64,000 nt of DNA from Lentzea albida (GTDB lineage: Bacteria; Actinomycetota; Actinomycetes; Mycobacteriales; Pseudonocardiaceae), in NCBI RefSeq assembly GCF_900111005.1, contig NZ_FOFV01000002.1, forward strand, positions 558,001 to 622,000, in the 5' to 3' direction. Positions 1 to 8,761 of the stretch are shown piece after piece; within the stretch, counting starts at the first letter, position 1; each line of letters begins with the position of its first letter. The translations under genes and the position numbers were made by a program. The notes under the pieces are model-generated. The model searched no databases. It was not told the origin of the DNA and saw only the letters and a program-made list of their open reading frames with translations.

Positions 1-625
1 CGGCATCGAGGTCCGGCGCGCCGAGGTGTCCACAACGGACGGACGCAGCGTCACCACGTCCGGCGGCGTGATCAGCTGCGGCGCGGTCGTCAACGCCACC
101 GGCCCGTGGGCGCGCCACTTCGGCGTCAACGTGCTCCCCCGCCGCGGCGTGGTGCTCGTGACCACCCCGATCCCCGGCAGGATCCGGCACAAGGTCTACG
201 ACGCGGACTACGTCGGCGCGGTCGCGAGCGGCGACGCCGACCTCCAGACGTCGGGCGTGGTCGAGTCGACGCAGGCGGGCACCGTGCTGATCGGGTCGAG
301 CCGTCAGCGCAAGGGCTTCGACGAGGCCATCGAGAGCCGTGTGCTGAAAGCGCTGGCGCAGCGGGCGATCGCGATGTTCCCGATGCTGGCGGACGTGCCG
401 GTGATGCGCGCGTACGGCGGCTTCCGCCCGTACGCCCCGGACCACCTGCCGATCATCGGCGAGGACCCGCGCACCCCGGGCCTGTGGCACGCCACCGGCC
501 ACGAGGGAGCGGGCGTCGGTCTGGCCCCGGCCACCGGACACCTGCTCGCCGACCTGCTCACGGGTGCGACCCCCCTGGTGGACCCGCACCCGTTCCGCGT
601 CGACCGGCCGGAGGTGATGGTGTGA
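1..625 (+). CDS. FAD-dependent oxidoreductase, C-terminal part (D-hydroxyproline dehydrogenase type)
   Basis: The gene is cut by the window edge; the frame is open from base 2, so the N-terminal Rossmann fold is missing. What remains is the C-terminal half of a glycine/D-amino-acid oxidase (DAO) fold: NATGPW near the start, the YGGFRPYAPDHLPIIG substrate-domain stretch, and the FAD-tail motif GHEGAGVGLAPATGH. Its stop overlaps the next start (GTGA), and the next two genes encode a small 2Fe-2S protein and an FAD/BFD protein. That is the layout of heteromeric membrane-linked D-amino-acid or D-hydroxyproline dehydrogenases (LhpBEF/HcnABC type). With the downstream epimerase and deaminase, oxidation of cis-4-hydroxy-D-proline is the likely reaction. 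Substrate is inference. Confidence 0.8.
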   Translation, partial: GIEVRRAEVSTTDGRSVTTSGGVISCGAVVNATGPWARHFGVNVLPRRGVVLVTTPIPGRIRHKVYDADYVGAVASGDADLQTSGVVESTQAGTVLIGSSRQRKGFDEAIESRVLKALAQRAIAMFPMLADVPVMRAYGGFRPYAPDHLPIIGEDPRTPGLWHATGHEGAGVGLAPATGHLLADLLTGATPLVDPHPFRVDRPEVMV

Positions 626-804
626 AGGTGACGTTCAACGGCCACCGGCGCGAGGTGGCGCACGTGGCGGAGTTGTTGCCCGGCAGGTACTTCTGCGGCA
701 TCGGCGTGTGCTTCGGGTGCGTCGCGGAGATCAACGGCGTGCCCGAGGTCCGCGCGTGCCGCCACGCGCTGCGCGACGGCGACGTGATCAGGACGACGCC
801 ATGA
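622..804 (+). CDS. small (2Fe-2S)-binding subunit of the dehydrogenase
   Basis: A 60-residue protein starting at GTG, translationally coupled on both sides (GTGA with the gene before, ATGA with the gene after). It carries the plant-ferredoxin-type cluster motif C-x4-C-x2-C-x12-C at Cys25, Cys30, Cys33 and Cys46, which is nearly the whole protein. This matches the gamma/small subunit (HcnA- or LhpF-like) of three-subunit amino-acid dehydrogenases, where it passes electrons from the FAD subunits to the respiratory chain. It is short compared with typical 85-110 residue members, having little beyond the cluster loop, but reads intact. Confidence 0.85.
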   Translation: MKVTFNGHRREVAHVAELLPGRYFCGIGVCFGCVAEINGVPEVRACRHALRDGDVIRTTP

Positions 805-2036
805 GGGTCGTGGTGGTGGGCGCGGGTCCCGCCGGGATGGCGGCCGCCCGGACCGCGGCGGACGCGGGGGCCGAGGTCGTGGTGGTGGACTCGGAGCCGG
901 ACGCGGGTGGGCAGTACCTGCGGGGGCGGGCGAGGTTCGCGCACCCCGGGGTGGCGCACTGGAAGAACACCGAGGTGTGGATGGTGGAGGGCGGCACGCT
1001 GCACCTCCGGACGACCGGGGCGGGGCAGGGCGACAGCGGCACCTCCACCCCGCCGATCCCGCGCGTCCTCACCTTCGACTCGCTGGTCATCGCCACCGGC
1101 GCCTACGACCGTCCGCTGCCCTTCCCCGGCTGGGACGGCCCCGGCGTCATCACCGCGGGCGCCGCCCAGGCCCTCGCCAAGCAGGGCGTCACCCTCGCCG
1201 AACGGGTCGTCGTCACCGGCACCGGCCCGTTCCTGCTCCCGGTCGCCACCGCCCTGCAGGACCTCGGCGCCACCCTCGTCGGCGTCTACGAGGCCTCCTC
1301 CCCCACCCGCTGGCTGCGCGAGGCGAGAGCGATCACCGCCAACCGCCACAAGATCCGCGAGCTCGCGACCTACCGCAGGGTCCTCCCCCGCCTGGAGACC
1401 CGCACCGCCGTCGTCGCCAAGCACGGCGACCGCGTGACGGTCGCGAAGCTCGACAGCCAGTGGCGTCCGGTCAGCCACCGCACCGTGCACGCGGACCTGG
1501 TCTGCGTCGGCTACGGCTTCCTGCCCCGCACCGACCTCCTGCCGGACGCCGCGCGCACCGACGGCTTCTACGTCGTCGACGACCACCAGCGCACCTCGGT
1601 CGAGAACGTCTACGCCGCCGGCGAGGTCACCGGCATCGGTGGCGCGGACCTGGCCGAGGCCGAGGGAGTCGTCGCCGGAGCGGCCGCGGCGGGCCTACAA
1701 CCGCCCGCGACAGCGCTGGAGGCGGTCAGGAGGGGCCGGCTCTTCGGGCAGGCCTTGGCCAGGGCGCACGCCGTCGAGCCCGGCTGGCGGTCGTGGCTGC
1801 GGCCGGACACCACGGTGTGCCGGTGCGAGAAGGTCCGGCTCGAAGACCTGACGAGCGCGAGCACCATGCGCGAACTCAAGCTCACCAGCCGTGTCGCGAT
1901 GGGGCGGTGCCAGGGCCGGATCTGCGCCCGCAACGCCGCCGAGCTGACCGGTGTCCCGTTCGACGGCCAGCGCCGCGTGATCGCGGTCCCTATCCCCCTG
2001 GGCGAACTCGCCGAACTCCCCGAGGAGCAGCCATGA
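801..2036 (+). CDS. FAD/NAD(P)-binding oxidoreductase with C-terminal BFD-type 2Fe-2S domain
   Basis: 411 residues from ATG 801, which overlaps the preceding stop. The N-terminal dinucleotide fold shows GAGPAGM followed by an acidic strand end (VVVVD); a second nucleotide motif (GTGPF) lies mid-protein, and GEVTGIGGADLAEAEG binds flavin near residue 280. The C-terminal part has C-x-C ... C-x4-C (VCRCEK and GRCQGRICARN), the bacterioferritin-associated-ferredoxin cluster site found in LhpE/HcnB/OoxA subunits. It is the second flavin subunit of the dehydrogenase formed with its two upstream neighbours. Confidence 0.85.
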   Translation: MRVVVVGAGPAGMAAARTAADAGAEVVVVDSEPDAGGQYLRGRARFAHPGVAHWKNTEVWMVEGGTLHLRTTGAGQGDSGTSTPPIPRVLTFDSLVIATGAYDRPLPFPGWDGPGVITAGAAQALAKQGVTLAERVVVTGTGPFLLPVATALQDLGATLVGVYEASSPTRWLREARAITANRHKIRELATYRRVLPRLETRTAVVAKHGDRVTVAKLDSQWRPVSHRTVHADLVCVGYGFLPRTDLLPDAARTDGFYVVDDHQRTSVENVYAAGEVTGIGGADLAEAEGVVAGAAAAGLQPPATALEAVRRGRLFGQALARAHAVEPGWRSWLRPDTTVCRCEKVRLEDLTSASTMRELKLTSRVAMGRCQGRICARNAAELTGVPFDGQRRVIAVPIPLGELAELPEEQP

Positions 2037-2926
2037 CCGAACGTCTCGACGGCGTCATCGTCGCCACCGCACTCCCGTACGCCGAGGACCCGTCGGCACC
2101 GGCAGGCCTCAGGCCCGACCTGGACAAGTTCGCCGAGCACTGCCGGTGGGTCGTCGAGAACGGCTGCCGCGGCGTCGGGCCCAACGGGTCGCTGGGCGAG
2201 TACTCGTCGCTGACCGACGCGGAACGCCGTGAGGTCGCGCGGACCGCCATCGCGGCCGTGAAGGGCAAGGGCATCGCGGTCATCGGCGTGCACGGCGTGG
2301 GCGCGCACCAGGCGCGGCACTGGGCCGAGGTGGCGGCCGAGGACGGGGCGGACGGCGTGCTGTGCCTGCCGCCCACGATGTACCGGGCCAACCGCGGCGA
2401 GGTCGTGCACCACTTCCGCGAGGTCGCGAAGGCCGGGCTGCCGATCATGGTCTACAACAACCCGATCGACACCAAGGTCGACCTCACGCCCGACCTGCTG
2501 GCCGAGCTCGGCCAGATCGAGAACGTCGTGGCGGTCAAGGAGTTCTCCGGCGACGTGCGGCGGGTGCTGGAGATCAGGGCCGCGGCCCCGCACCTCACGG
2601 TCGTGGCGGGTGCGGACGACGTCGTGCTGGAGAGCCTGCTGATGGGCGCGACGGGCTGGTTCGCGGGCTACCCCAACGTGTTCCCGGCGGAGAGCGTCGA
2701 GCTGTTCACCTTGGCGCTGGCGGGCGAGCTCGACGAGGCGCGCGCCCTGTACGAGAAGCTCGTGCCGGCGTTCCGGTGGGACTCGCGCACCGAGTTCGTG
2801 CAGGCCATCAAGCGCTCCATGGACTACGTCGGGCGCTACGGCGGCCCGTGCCGTCCCCCGCGCGGACCGTTGAGCGCCGAGCAGCTCGCGCAGGTCGACG
2901 CGGACATGAAGCTGGCGACGTCATGA
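2033..2926 (+). CDS. dihydrodipicolinate synthase-family lyase/deaminase (hydroxyproline pathway)
   Basis: 297 residues, ATG overlapping the previous stop. It has the class I aldolase TIM-barrel hallmarks: GPNGSLGEYSSL (substrate carboxylate loop), Tyr in MVYNNP and the Schiff-base Lys in VAVKEFSGD. In hydroxyproline loci this family member is delta1-pyrroline-4-hydroxy-2-carboxylate deaminase (LhpC), making alpha-ketoglutarate semialdehyde and ammonia. The placement between a hydroxyproline-type dehydrogenase and an epimerase supports that role. DHDPS itself is less likely given context. A semialdehyde dehydrogenase, the expected last step, is not in the window and may lie to the left. Confidence 0.75.
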   Translation: MTERLDGVIVATALPYAEDPSAPAGLRPDLDKFAEHCRWVVENGCRGVGPNGSLGEYSSLTDAERREVARTAIAAVKGKGIAVIGVHGVGAHQARHWAEVAAEDGADGVLCLPPTMYRANRGEVVHHFREVAKAGLPIMVYNNPIDTKVDLTPDLLAELGQIENVVAVKEFSGDVRRVLEIRAAAPHLTVVAGADDVVLESLLMGATGWFAGYPNVFPAESVELFTLALAGELDEARALYEKLVPAFRWDSRTEFVQAIKRSMDYVGRYGGPCRPPRGPLSAEQLAQVDADMKLATS

Positions 2927-3915
2927 GGTTCGCCAAGTACTTCAGCGCGGTCGACTCCCACACCGAGGGCATGCCGACGCGCGTCATCACGGGCGGGGTC
3001 GGCGTGATCCCCGGCGAGACCATGGCCGAGAAGCGGCTCAACTTCATCAAGAACCACGACCACATCCGCAGGTTCCTGGTGAACGAGCCGCGCGGCCACG
3101 CGGCGATGAGCGGTGCGATCCTGCAGCCGCCGACCCGCCAGGACGCGGACTGGGGCGTGCTGTTCATCGAGGTCTCGGGCCTGCTGCCGATGTGCGGGCA
3201 CGGCACGATGGGCGTCGCCACGGTGCTGGTCGAGACCGGCATGGTCGAGGTCACCGAGCCCGTCACGACGGTGCGGCTGGACACCCCGGCCGGGCTCGTG
3301 CTCGCCGACTACGACACCCGCACGAAGCTCGTGACGATCCGCAACGTCCCGGCGTACGCGCACGAGCTCGACGCGACGGTCACCGTGCCCGGACTCGGCG
3401 AGATCCGCTACGACATGGCCTACGGCGGCAACTTCTACGCGATCGTGCCGCTCGCAGACCTCGGGATCCCGTTCGACCGCGAGGAGAAGGACAGGATCCT
3501 GCGGGCCGGTCTGTCCATCATGGACACGATCAACGCGGCGAACCGCCCGGTGCACCCGGTGGACGCGGCGATCGGCGGCTGCAAGCACGTCCAGTTCACC
3601 GCACCCGGCCAGGACGGCGCCCACTCGCGCAACGCGATGGCGATCCACCCCGGCTGGTTCGACCGGTCTCCGTGCGGCACGGGCACGTGCGCGCGGATGG
3701 CCCAGCTGCACGCCCGCGGTGAGCTCGGCCTCGGCGAGGACTACGTGAACGAGTCGTTCATCGGCACGCGGTTCATCGGCCGCCTGCTGGAGGAGGTCCC
3801 GCTCGGCGACCGCACCGCCGTGGTGCCGACGGTGGCCGGCCGCGCGTGGATCACGGGCATGGGCCAGTACCTCCTGGACGAGACCGACCCGTTCCCGGAG
3901 GGGTTCGTCCTGTAG
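2923..3915 (+). CDS. 4-hydroxyproline epimerase / proline racemase family
   Basis: 330 residues, starting inside the previous stop (ATGA). Both catalytic cysteines of the two-base racemase mechanism are present, in MCGHGT and in SPCGTGT; trans-3-hydroxyproline dehydratases of the same fold lose the second one, so an epimerase/racemase is expected here. Family length is normal. It would convert trans-4-hydroxy-L-proline to cis-4-hydroxy-D-proline, the substrate of the dehydrogenase encoded at the start of the operon. It is the last gene of the overlapping five-gene string. Confidence 0.85.
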   Translation: MRFAKYFSAVDSHTEGMPTRVITGGVGVIPGETMAEKRLNFIKNHDHIRRFLVNEPRGHAAMSGAILQPPTRQDADWGVLFIEVSGLLPMCGHGTMGVATVLVETGMVEVTEPVTTVRLDTPAGLVLADYDTRTKLVTIRNVPAYAHELDATVTVPGLGEIRYDMAYGGNFYAIVPLADLGIPFDREEKDRILRAGLSIMDTINAANRPVHPVDAAIGGCKHVQFTAPGQDGAHSRNAMAIHPGWFDRSPCGTGTCARMAQLHARGELGLGEDYVNESFIGTRFIGRLLEEVPLGDRTAVVPTVAGRAWITGMGQYLLDETDPFPEGFVL

Positions 3916-3949
3916 CCGCGCGGGTAGCTCTCCGTCGGAGGTGGGCCCG

Positions 3950-4588
3950 ATGATCACCACTGACTACGTTCCGGGTGCCCCGGCCTGGATCGGCCTGGGC
4001 ACCTCGGACGAGGCCAAGGCCGCGGAGTTCTACAGCGGTGTGCTCGGCTGGGAGTACCAGCCGCTCGACACGCCCGGTACCGGCGTGTTCACCCACGCCG
4101 GCCGGACGGTCGCCGGGCACGTGACGTCGCAGTCGAGCTCGTGGACCGCCCACTTCGCGGGCAGCGGCCCCGAGGTGCTGCTGACCGATCCGCACGGCGT
4201 GGAGTTCGGGGTGTGGCACGGGCCTGCCGGGCTCGGCGCGGTGTCGGTGCCGGGCTCGCTCACGTGGCTCGAGCTGCACTCCCCCGCTCCGAGCGCGTCG
4301 GCGTCGTTCTACCGCTCGCTCTTCGAGTGGGAGATCCAGCTGATCCCGGGTGCGCCCGGCCAGTTCCTGCGGCCCGCCGGCACGGGCGAGGGCAGCCTGT
4401 TCGGCGCGATCGTCGCGGACGCGCAGGCGTTCTGGCTGCCGTACTTCGAGGTGGCCGACGTCGACCGGGCCGCCTCCTCCGCGCCGGTGCTGCTCGCGCC
4501 GCACGACCTCGACGGCGTGGGCCGGATCGCGGTCCTCGTGGACCCGTTCGGGGCGAGGTTCGGCGTCATGTGTTCCGTTACCTCATAA
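3950..4588 (+). CDS. VOC (glyoxalase/bleomycin resistance) family protein, two-domain
   Basis: About 212 residues. The ATG at 3950 is preferred over GTG 3941 because GGAG at 3937-3940 sits nine bases before it. Two VOC modules follow each other: one opening with PAWIGLGTSDEAKAAEFYSGVLGWEY, the second with LTWLELHSPAPSASASFYRSLFEWE. Actinobacterial double-VOC proteins of this type are mostly of unknown substrate. It is 34 bases from the hydroxyproline operon but with its own ribosome site. No function beyond the fold can be stated. Confidence 0.75.
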   Translation: MITTDYVPGAPAWIGLGTSDEAKAAEFYSGVLGWEYQPLDTPGTGVFTHAGRTVAGHVTSQSSSWTAHFAGSGPEVLLTDPHGVEFGVWHGPAGLGAVSVPGSLTWLELHSPAPSASASFYRSLFEWEIQLIPGAPGQFLRPAGTGEGSLFGAIVADAQAFWLPYFEVADVDRAASSAPVLLAPHDLDGVGRIAVLVDPFGARFGVMCSVTS

Positions 4589-4614
4589 AGCTCCCCAAAT
4601 CGGGACGCTCCGGT

Positions 4615-4620
4615 TAGCGT
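4615..4620 (+). promoter_or_regulatory. -10 box TAGCGT, probable leaderless start of the FtsX permease
   Basis: TAGCGT fits the actinobacterial TANNNT -10 consensus and ends exactly six bases before GTG 4627; no Shine-Dalgarno lies between. Transcription is therefore expected to begin at or next to the start codon. Confidence 0.5.
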
Positions 4621-4626
4621 GCGCTG

Positions 4627-7071
4627 GTGCAGTTGCCGTGGAGAGCCGCGCCCCGGGCAGCGCTGTCGAGTCCGCTCACGTTGCTGGTGAGCATCGCGAC
4701 GACGTTGCTGCTGGGCTTCGTCGTGGCCGCGGCCGCACTGCACTCCTCCGCCGCGGGCAGTGCCGCGCTGGCCTACCAGCAGAGCCGCATGTGCTCCCAG
4801 TCCGTGCACCCGTCGCTGGACGGGGACGGGCTCCCGCTGCCGACGGCCGTCTCGATGGCCGCGCGCAGCGACGTGGGCGGCGCGTACACGCGGATCGGCA
4901 GGCCCGACTTCAACGGCATCGCGACCTGGGGCCGGTTCGGCTACCGGCCGGACGCGGCGGCACACCTGACCGTCGTGCAGGGCGGCGGCACCGGGCTCTG
5001 GGTGCCGCAGACGATCGCGACCGCCGCGAAGGTGCGGGTGGGCGATCGGCTCACCGGGTCGCTGCTGGTCGTGAGCGCGATCTACGCCGACCTCGCGCAG
5101 CCCGTGTCCGGGTGGTGGTGCTCCGAGGCGAAGACCGTGGTGCCGAACCCGCTGGGCGGCGACGGCGCCAGCACGTCGGTGATCTGGGTGGCCTCCCCCT
5201 CGGACCTCTCCGCGCTGCCCGACGAGTTCTCCTCGGGCGCCACGGTGTCGCTGCGGTTCCTCGCCGAGCCCCCGGCGACGCTCGGCGAGGCGGAGGCGCT
5301 GCGGGACGGCGGGAACGCGCGGCTCGCGGCGCTCGGGCTGCCGTTGACGCGGACGGACCTGCTGACCGGCGCCATCGCCGCGGCGCGGACCTCGGAGCGC
5401 AACGTCTCGTCCGCGCTGCTGCCGTTGGTGATCATCAGCGTGCTGGTCGGGCTCGCGGGCGTGGGCACCGTGACCGTGCAGTGGGCGCAGCGCCGGCACT
5501 CCGAGCTGCGGCTGCTGTGGGTGCGCGGGGCGAGTCCGCTGGCGCTCGGTTTCCGCGGCGTGCTGGAACTGGGGTTGCCGCTGGTCCTGGGCGGTCTGCT
5601 GGGCCTGGTGGCCGCGCGGCTGCTGCTGCGGCTGTACGCACCGGGGGTCGTGCTGGCTCCCGGAACGTTGTGGCTGGCGCTCGGTTTCGTGCTGGCCGTG
5701 GTGCTGCTGAGCCTGGCGGTGACGGTGCTGGTGGCGTCGTGGCGGGTGCACCGGACGTTCCAGAAGCAGGCGCGGACGCGGCGCCTCGCGTGGGTGCCGT
5801 GGGAGTTGATCGTCGCCGGACTGGCCGTAGTGGCGTGGATCCGCCTGTCCCACAACGGGCTGGGCACCGCGCTGAAGGCCGGGACGCTCCCGCGCGTGGA
5901 CGTGGCCGCGTTGGCGTTCCCGCTGCTGGTGGTGCTGACGGCGGCGTTGCTCGCGACCCGGCTGCTGCGCTGGTCGCTCGGGTGGTCGCACCGCGTGCAG
6001 TGGTGGCAGGTCCCGGCCGCGCAGCTGGCCCTGCGCCGCCTCGCCGCGGCCGCCGGCCCCGTGACGGGCGTGCTGCTCGTGGGCGTGCTGGCGGTCGGCA
6101 CGATCGCCGTCGGCAGCGCGGTGGCGGGCGCGCAGCAGTCGGCGCTGGACTCGAAGTCGGGCGTGTTCGTCGGCGCCAACAGCACGGTGCAGGTGTCGCA
6201 GGACGTCGCTCTCGGCCGGATCCCGTTGCCGTCTTCGTTGCAGGGCACCACAACGCTCGTCGGAATGAGCACGGGTGCGCTGGTCGTGGACCCCGCGACG
6301 TTCACCGACGCGGCCGTCCTCGACGACGCCGACGAGGTGCGGTCGCTGCTGTCCGGTCTGCGGCGGGACGGCGAGGTCGCGCCCGCCGTGCGCATCGGCC
6401 GGTCGCCGGACCAGGAGATCCAGGTGCCCGGACTGCCGCTGCTCAAGCCCGTGGCGTCGCTGCCGTCGTTCCCCAAGCTCGGCACGCGCGGCTACGTGCT
6501 GAACCGCGAGTCGGTGCCGGCCGTCGAGCAGGTCGGCTCGTGGCACCTGTGGTCGTCGCTTCCCTTGTCCGCCTTGACTTCGGCGCTGCAGGCCGAGGGC
6601 ATCCACTACACGAACGTCGCCGACCGCGCCCGCGTGCTGGACGGCCTGCCGTTCCTGACCGTCGAGTGGACCTTCGGCTTCGTGGCGGCGATCGGCGTCG
6701 TGCTGGCCGTGGTCGCCGCCGTGGCACTGCTGCTGGCCGTCGAGGTCCGCCGCCGCCAGAACGCCGTCTCGGGCGCCCTGTCGACCCGCATGGGCATGCG
6801 CCCGTCCGTGCTGTGGTCGAGCCACCTGCTCGAAGTGGGCGCGCTGGCGTTGCTGGCACTGGGGATCGGCTCGGTCGCGTCGTTCGTGAGCGCGGGGGCG
6901 GCCGTGCCGCGCCTCGACCCCGCGCCCTGGCTGAACCCGGCGCCGGTGTTGCCGGACCTGGTGCCGTTGCTCGGTTCGATGGTCACCTGCGGCGCCCTCG
7001 TGGTCGTCGTGGCGGCCTGGCTGGCTTTGCGCGGTGTGCGCACCGCGCGGATGGGAGAACTGCTCAGGTGA
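4627..7071 (+). CDS. FtsX-like ABC transporter permease (duplicated FtsX domains)
   Basis: 814 residues from GTG. A signal-anchor helix near residues 15-40 is followed by a large extracytoplasmic domain, then three membrane helices around residues 265-380 (first FtsX unit), further helices and a second extracytoplasmic domain, and a final FtsX unit at residues 680-800. This is the macrolide-exporter/LolCDE-type layout with two permease units in one chain. Two ATPase genes follow with overlapping codons, giving an asymmetric ABC complex. Cargo is unknown; such systems export lipids, peptides or act mechanically on envelope enzymes. Confidence 0.85.
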   Translation: MQLPWRAAPRAALSSPLTLLVSIATTLLLGFVVAAAALHSSAAGSAALAYQQSRMCSQSVHPSLDGDGLPLPTAVSMAARSDVGGAYTRIGRPDFNGIATWGRFGYRPDAAAHLTVVQGGGTGLWVPQTIATAAKVRVGDRLTGSLLVVSAIYADLAQPVSGWWCSEAKTVVPNPLGGDGASTSVIWVASPSDLSALPDEFSSGATVSLRFLAEPPATLGEAEALRDGGNARLAALGLPLTRTDLLTGAIAAARTSERNVSSALLPLVIISVLVGLAGVGTVTVQWAQRRHSELRLLWVRGASPLALGFRGVLELGLPLVLGGLLGLVAARLLLRLYAPGVVLAPGTLWLALGFVLAVVLLSLAVTVLVASWRVHRTFQKQARTRRLAWVPWELIVAGLAVVAWIRLSHNGLGTALKAGTLPRVDVAALAFPLLVVLTAALLATRLLRWSLGWSHRVQWWQVPAAQLALRRLAAAAGPVTGVLLVGVLAVGTIAVGSAVAGAQQSALDSKSGVFVGANSTVQVSQDVALGRIPLPSSLQGTTTLVGMSTGALVVDPATFTDAAVLDDADEVRSLLSGLRRDGEVAPAVRIGRSPDQEIQVPGLPLLKPVASLPSFPKLGTRGYVLNRESVPAVEQVGSWHLWSSLPLSALTSALQAEGIHYTNVADRARVLDGLPFLTVEWTFGFVAAIGVVLAVVAAVALLLAVEVRRRQNAVSGALSTRMGMRPSVLWSSHLLEVGALALLALGIGSVASFVSAGAAVPRLDPAPWLNPAPVLPDLVPLLGSMVTCGALVVVVAAWLALRGVRTARMGELLR

Positions 7072-7667
7072 TCCGCGCTTGTGGCGTCGGGGTGTCCTAC
7101 GGTTCCGTGCGCGCCGTCACGGACGTGTCGCTGTCGATCGCCCCCGGCCTCACCGTCCTGTCCGGGCCGTCCGGCTCGGGCAAGTCGACGCTGCTGCGGG
7201 TGCTCTCGCTGGTCGAACGGCCGTCCGCCGGCGAGGTGTTCGTCCGCGACGTGCCGACGTCGTCGCTGTCGTGGTCGGAGCTGCGCACGTTGCGGCGCAG
7301 GGAGATCGCCGTGGTGTTCCAGAACCCGGCCGACAACCTGATCGCGCACCTGACCGTCGGCGAGAACCTCCGGGCGGCCGGCGCCGGCGACTTCTCACTG
7401 CTGGACCGGCTCGGGCTCGGCGGGTCCGCGACCTGGCGGATCGGCGCGCTCTCCGGCGGGCAGCAACAGCGGCTGGCGTTCGGGTGCGCGTTGGCGCGTG
7501 GCGCTTCCGTCGTCGTGGCGGACGAACCGACCTCGCAGCTCGACGTGCGTTCGGCCGACCTCGTGCTGGAGACGCTGGGATCGCTGCCGGTGCCGGCCGT
7601 CGTGGCGTCGCACGACCCGCGGCTGGTGTCGCTCGCGGACCTGTGCATCCCGCTGGCCGCGTCGTGA
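7068..7667 (+). CDS. ABC transporter ATP-binding protein (first of two)
   Basis: 199 residues, GTG start overlapping the permease stop (GTGA). Walker A is GPSGSGKST, Q-loop VVFQNPADN, signature LSGGQQQR, Walker B VVVADEPTSQLD and a switch His in ASHD, so all catalytic elements are intact. It belongs to the LolD/MacB-like MJ0796 group that partners FtsX permeases. It pairs with the permease upstream and, probably as a heterodimer, with the ATPase just downstream. Confidence 0.85.
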   Translation: MIRACGVGVSYGSVRAVTDVSLSIAPGLTVLSGPSGSGKSTLLRVLSLVERPSAGEVFVRDVPTSSLSWSELRTLRRREIAVVFQNPADNLIAHLTVGENLRAAGAGDFSLLDRLGLGGSATWRIGALSGGQQQRLAFGCALARGASVVVADEPTSQLDVRSADLVLETLGSLPVPAVVASHDPRLVSLADLCIPLAAS

Positions 7668-8260
7668 TCCGCGCGGACGGGGTGCACCGGGCGTTCGGCG
7701 GGGTCTCCGTGCTGCGCGGGGTGGACCTCGCCGTCGCCGCCGGTGAGCTGGTGACGCTGAGCGGGCCGTCCGGGTCCGGCAAGACCGCGCTGCTGTCGCT
7801 GTTGTGCGGCTTCGACCTCCCGGACAGCGGGTCGGTGCTGCCGGGGCGGGCCTCGTGGTCGGCGTGTGCCGTTCTGCCGCAATCGCTGGGCCTCGCGTCC
7901 GAGCTGACGCTGGAGGAGAACGTGGCCCTGCCGTTGCGGCTGGCCGGGCGCGAGGTCGCCGGCGTCTCGGAGCTGCTGGCGGAGCTGGGCATCGCCGGAC
8001 TGGGCGACCGGTATCCGGGCGAGGTGTCGTTCGGGCAGCAGCAGCGGGCCGCGCTGGCCCGCGCCGTGGTGGCCGGGCCCGCCGCGTTGCTCGCCGACGA
8101 GCCGACCGCGCACCTGGACGCCGTCAGCGCGGTGGCCGCGGTCGGGTTGCTGCGGCGGGTCGCCGACGAAGGGGCCGCGGTGCTGATCGCCACCCACCAC
8201 GACGCCGTGCACGAGGTGGCCGACCGGGTGCTGGTCCTGGCCGACGGACAGGTTCGCTGA
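7664..8260 (+). CDS. ABC transporter ATP-binding protein (second, degenerate signature)
   Basis: 198 residues, GTG start overlapping the previous stop. Walker A GPSGSGKTA and Walker B LLADEPTAHLD are intact and the switch His is in ATHHD, but the signature loop reads VSFGQQQR instead of LSGGQ, losing the first conserved Gly. Paired with the upstream ATPase, which has a canonical signature, this suggests an asymmetric dimer with one weakened site, as known for several heterodimeric ABC proteins. Last gene of the exporter operon, followed by a hairpin terminator. Confidence 0.85.
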   Translation: MIRADGVHRAFGGVSVLRGVDLAVAAGELVTLSGPSGSGKTALLSLLCGFDLPDSGSVLPGRASWSACAVLPQSLGLASELTLEENVALPLRLAGREVAGVSELLAELGIAGLGDRYPGEVSFGQQQRAALARAVVAGPAALLADEPTAHLDAVSAVAAVGLLRRVADEGAAVLIATHHDAVHEVADRVLVLADGQVR

Positions 8261-8261
8261 C

Positions 8262-8287
8262 ACGGGCGAGGTGTGCCCCTCGCCCGT
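8262..8287. terminator. bidirectional hairpin terminator
   Basis: Ten-base perfect arms (8262-8271 and 8278-8287) with a six-base loop, located between the convergent ABC ATPase and Lrp genes. Confidence 0.6.
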
Positions 8288-8314
8288 CACAGCTCGCCCG
8301 TTGTAGCGCGACTG

Positions 8315-8761
8315 TCAGACCGCGGGCGGGCGGTCCTCATACGGCGTCGAGAGCACCACGGTCGTGCGGGTCGACACGTTCGCGGACTCCCGGATCTTCT
8401 GGAGGAGCTCCTCCAGCGCCACGGGCGAGCTGACGCGCACGCGCAGGACGTACGAGGCGTCACCCGCCACCGAGTAGCAGGCCTCGATCTCCGGGAGGTG
8501 CTCGAGGCGCTTCGGGTAGTCGTCCGGCTCGGACGGGTTGATCGGGAACAGCGAGATGAACGCGGACATCGGCAGGCCGATCTCCGCGCCGTCCAGGCGG
8601 GCCGCGTAGCCCTTCACGATGCCGCGCTGTTCGAGGCGCTTCACGCGTTGGTGCACGGCCGAGACGGACAGGCCCACGCGCTCGGCCAGGTCGGTGAAGC
8701 TGCACCGGCCGTCCGAGGCGAGTTCCTTCAGTATCGCTCTGTCGATCTGCTCGAGGGTCAA
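8315..8761 (-). CDS. Lrp/AsnC family transcriptional regulator
   Basis: 148 residues. The N-terminal HTH (residues 1-55) reads DRAILKELASDGRCSFTDLAERVGLSVSAVHQRVKRLEQRGIV in overlapping order typical of AsnC; the RAM/AsnC effector domain follows, including the GDASYVLRV strand. Its start overlaps the stop of the upstream M24 peptidase by four bases, so the two form an operon. Lrp members sense amino acids; coupling to a proline-specific peptidase suggests an amino-acid or peptide signal. That link is inference. Confidence 0.85.
   Translation of the reverse strand: MTLEQIDRAILKELASDGRCSFTDLAERVGLSVSAVHQRVKRLEQRGIVKGYAARLDGAEIGLPMSAFISLFPINPSEPDDYPKRLEHLPEIEACYSVAGDASYVLRVRVSSPVALEELLQKIRESANVSTRTTVVLSTPYEDRPPAV

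Noticed and set aside
4309..6825. 838-codon open frame antisense to the FtsX permease
   Set aside because: Low-complexity His/Arg/Gln-rich translation with no ribosome site; it mirrors the third-position GC bias of the real gene.
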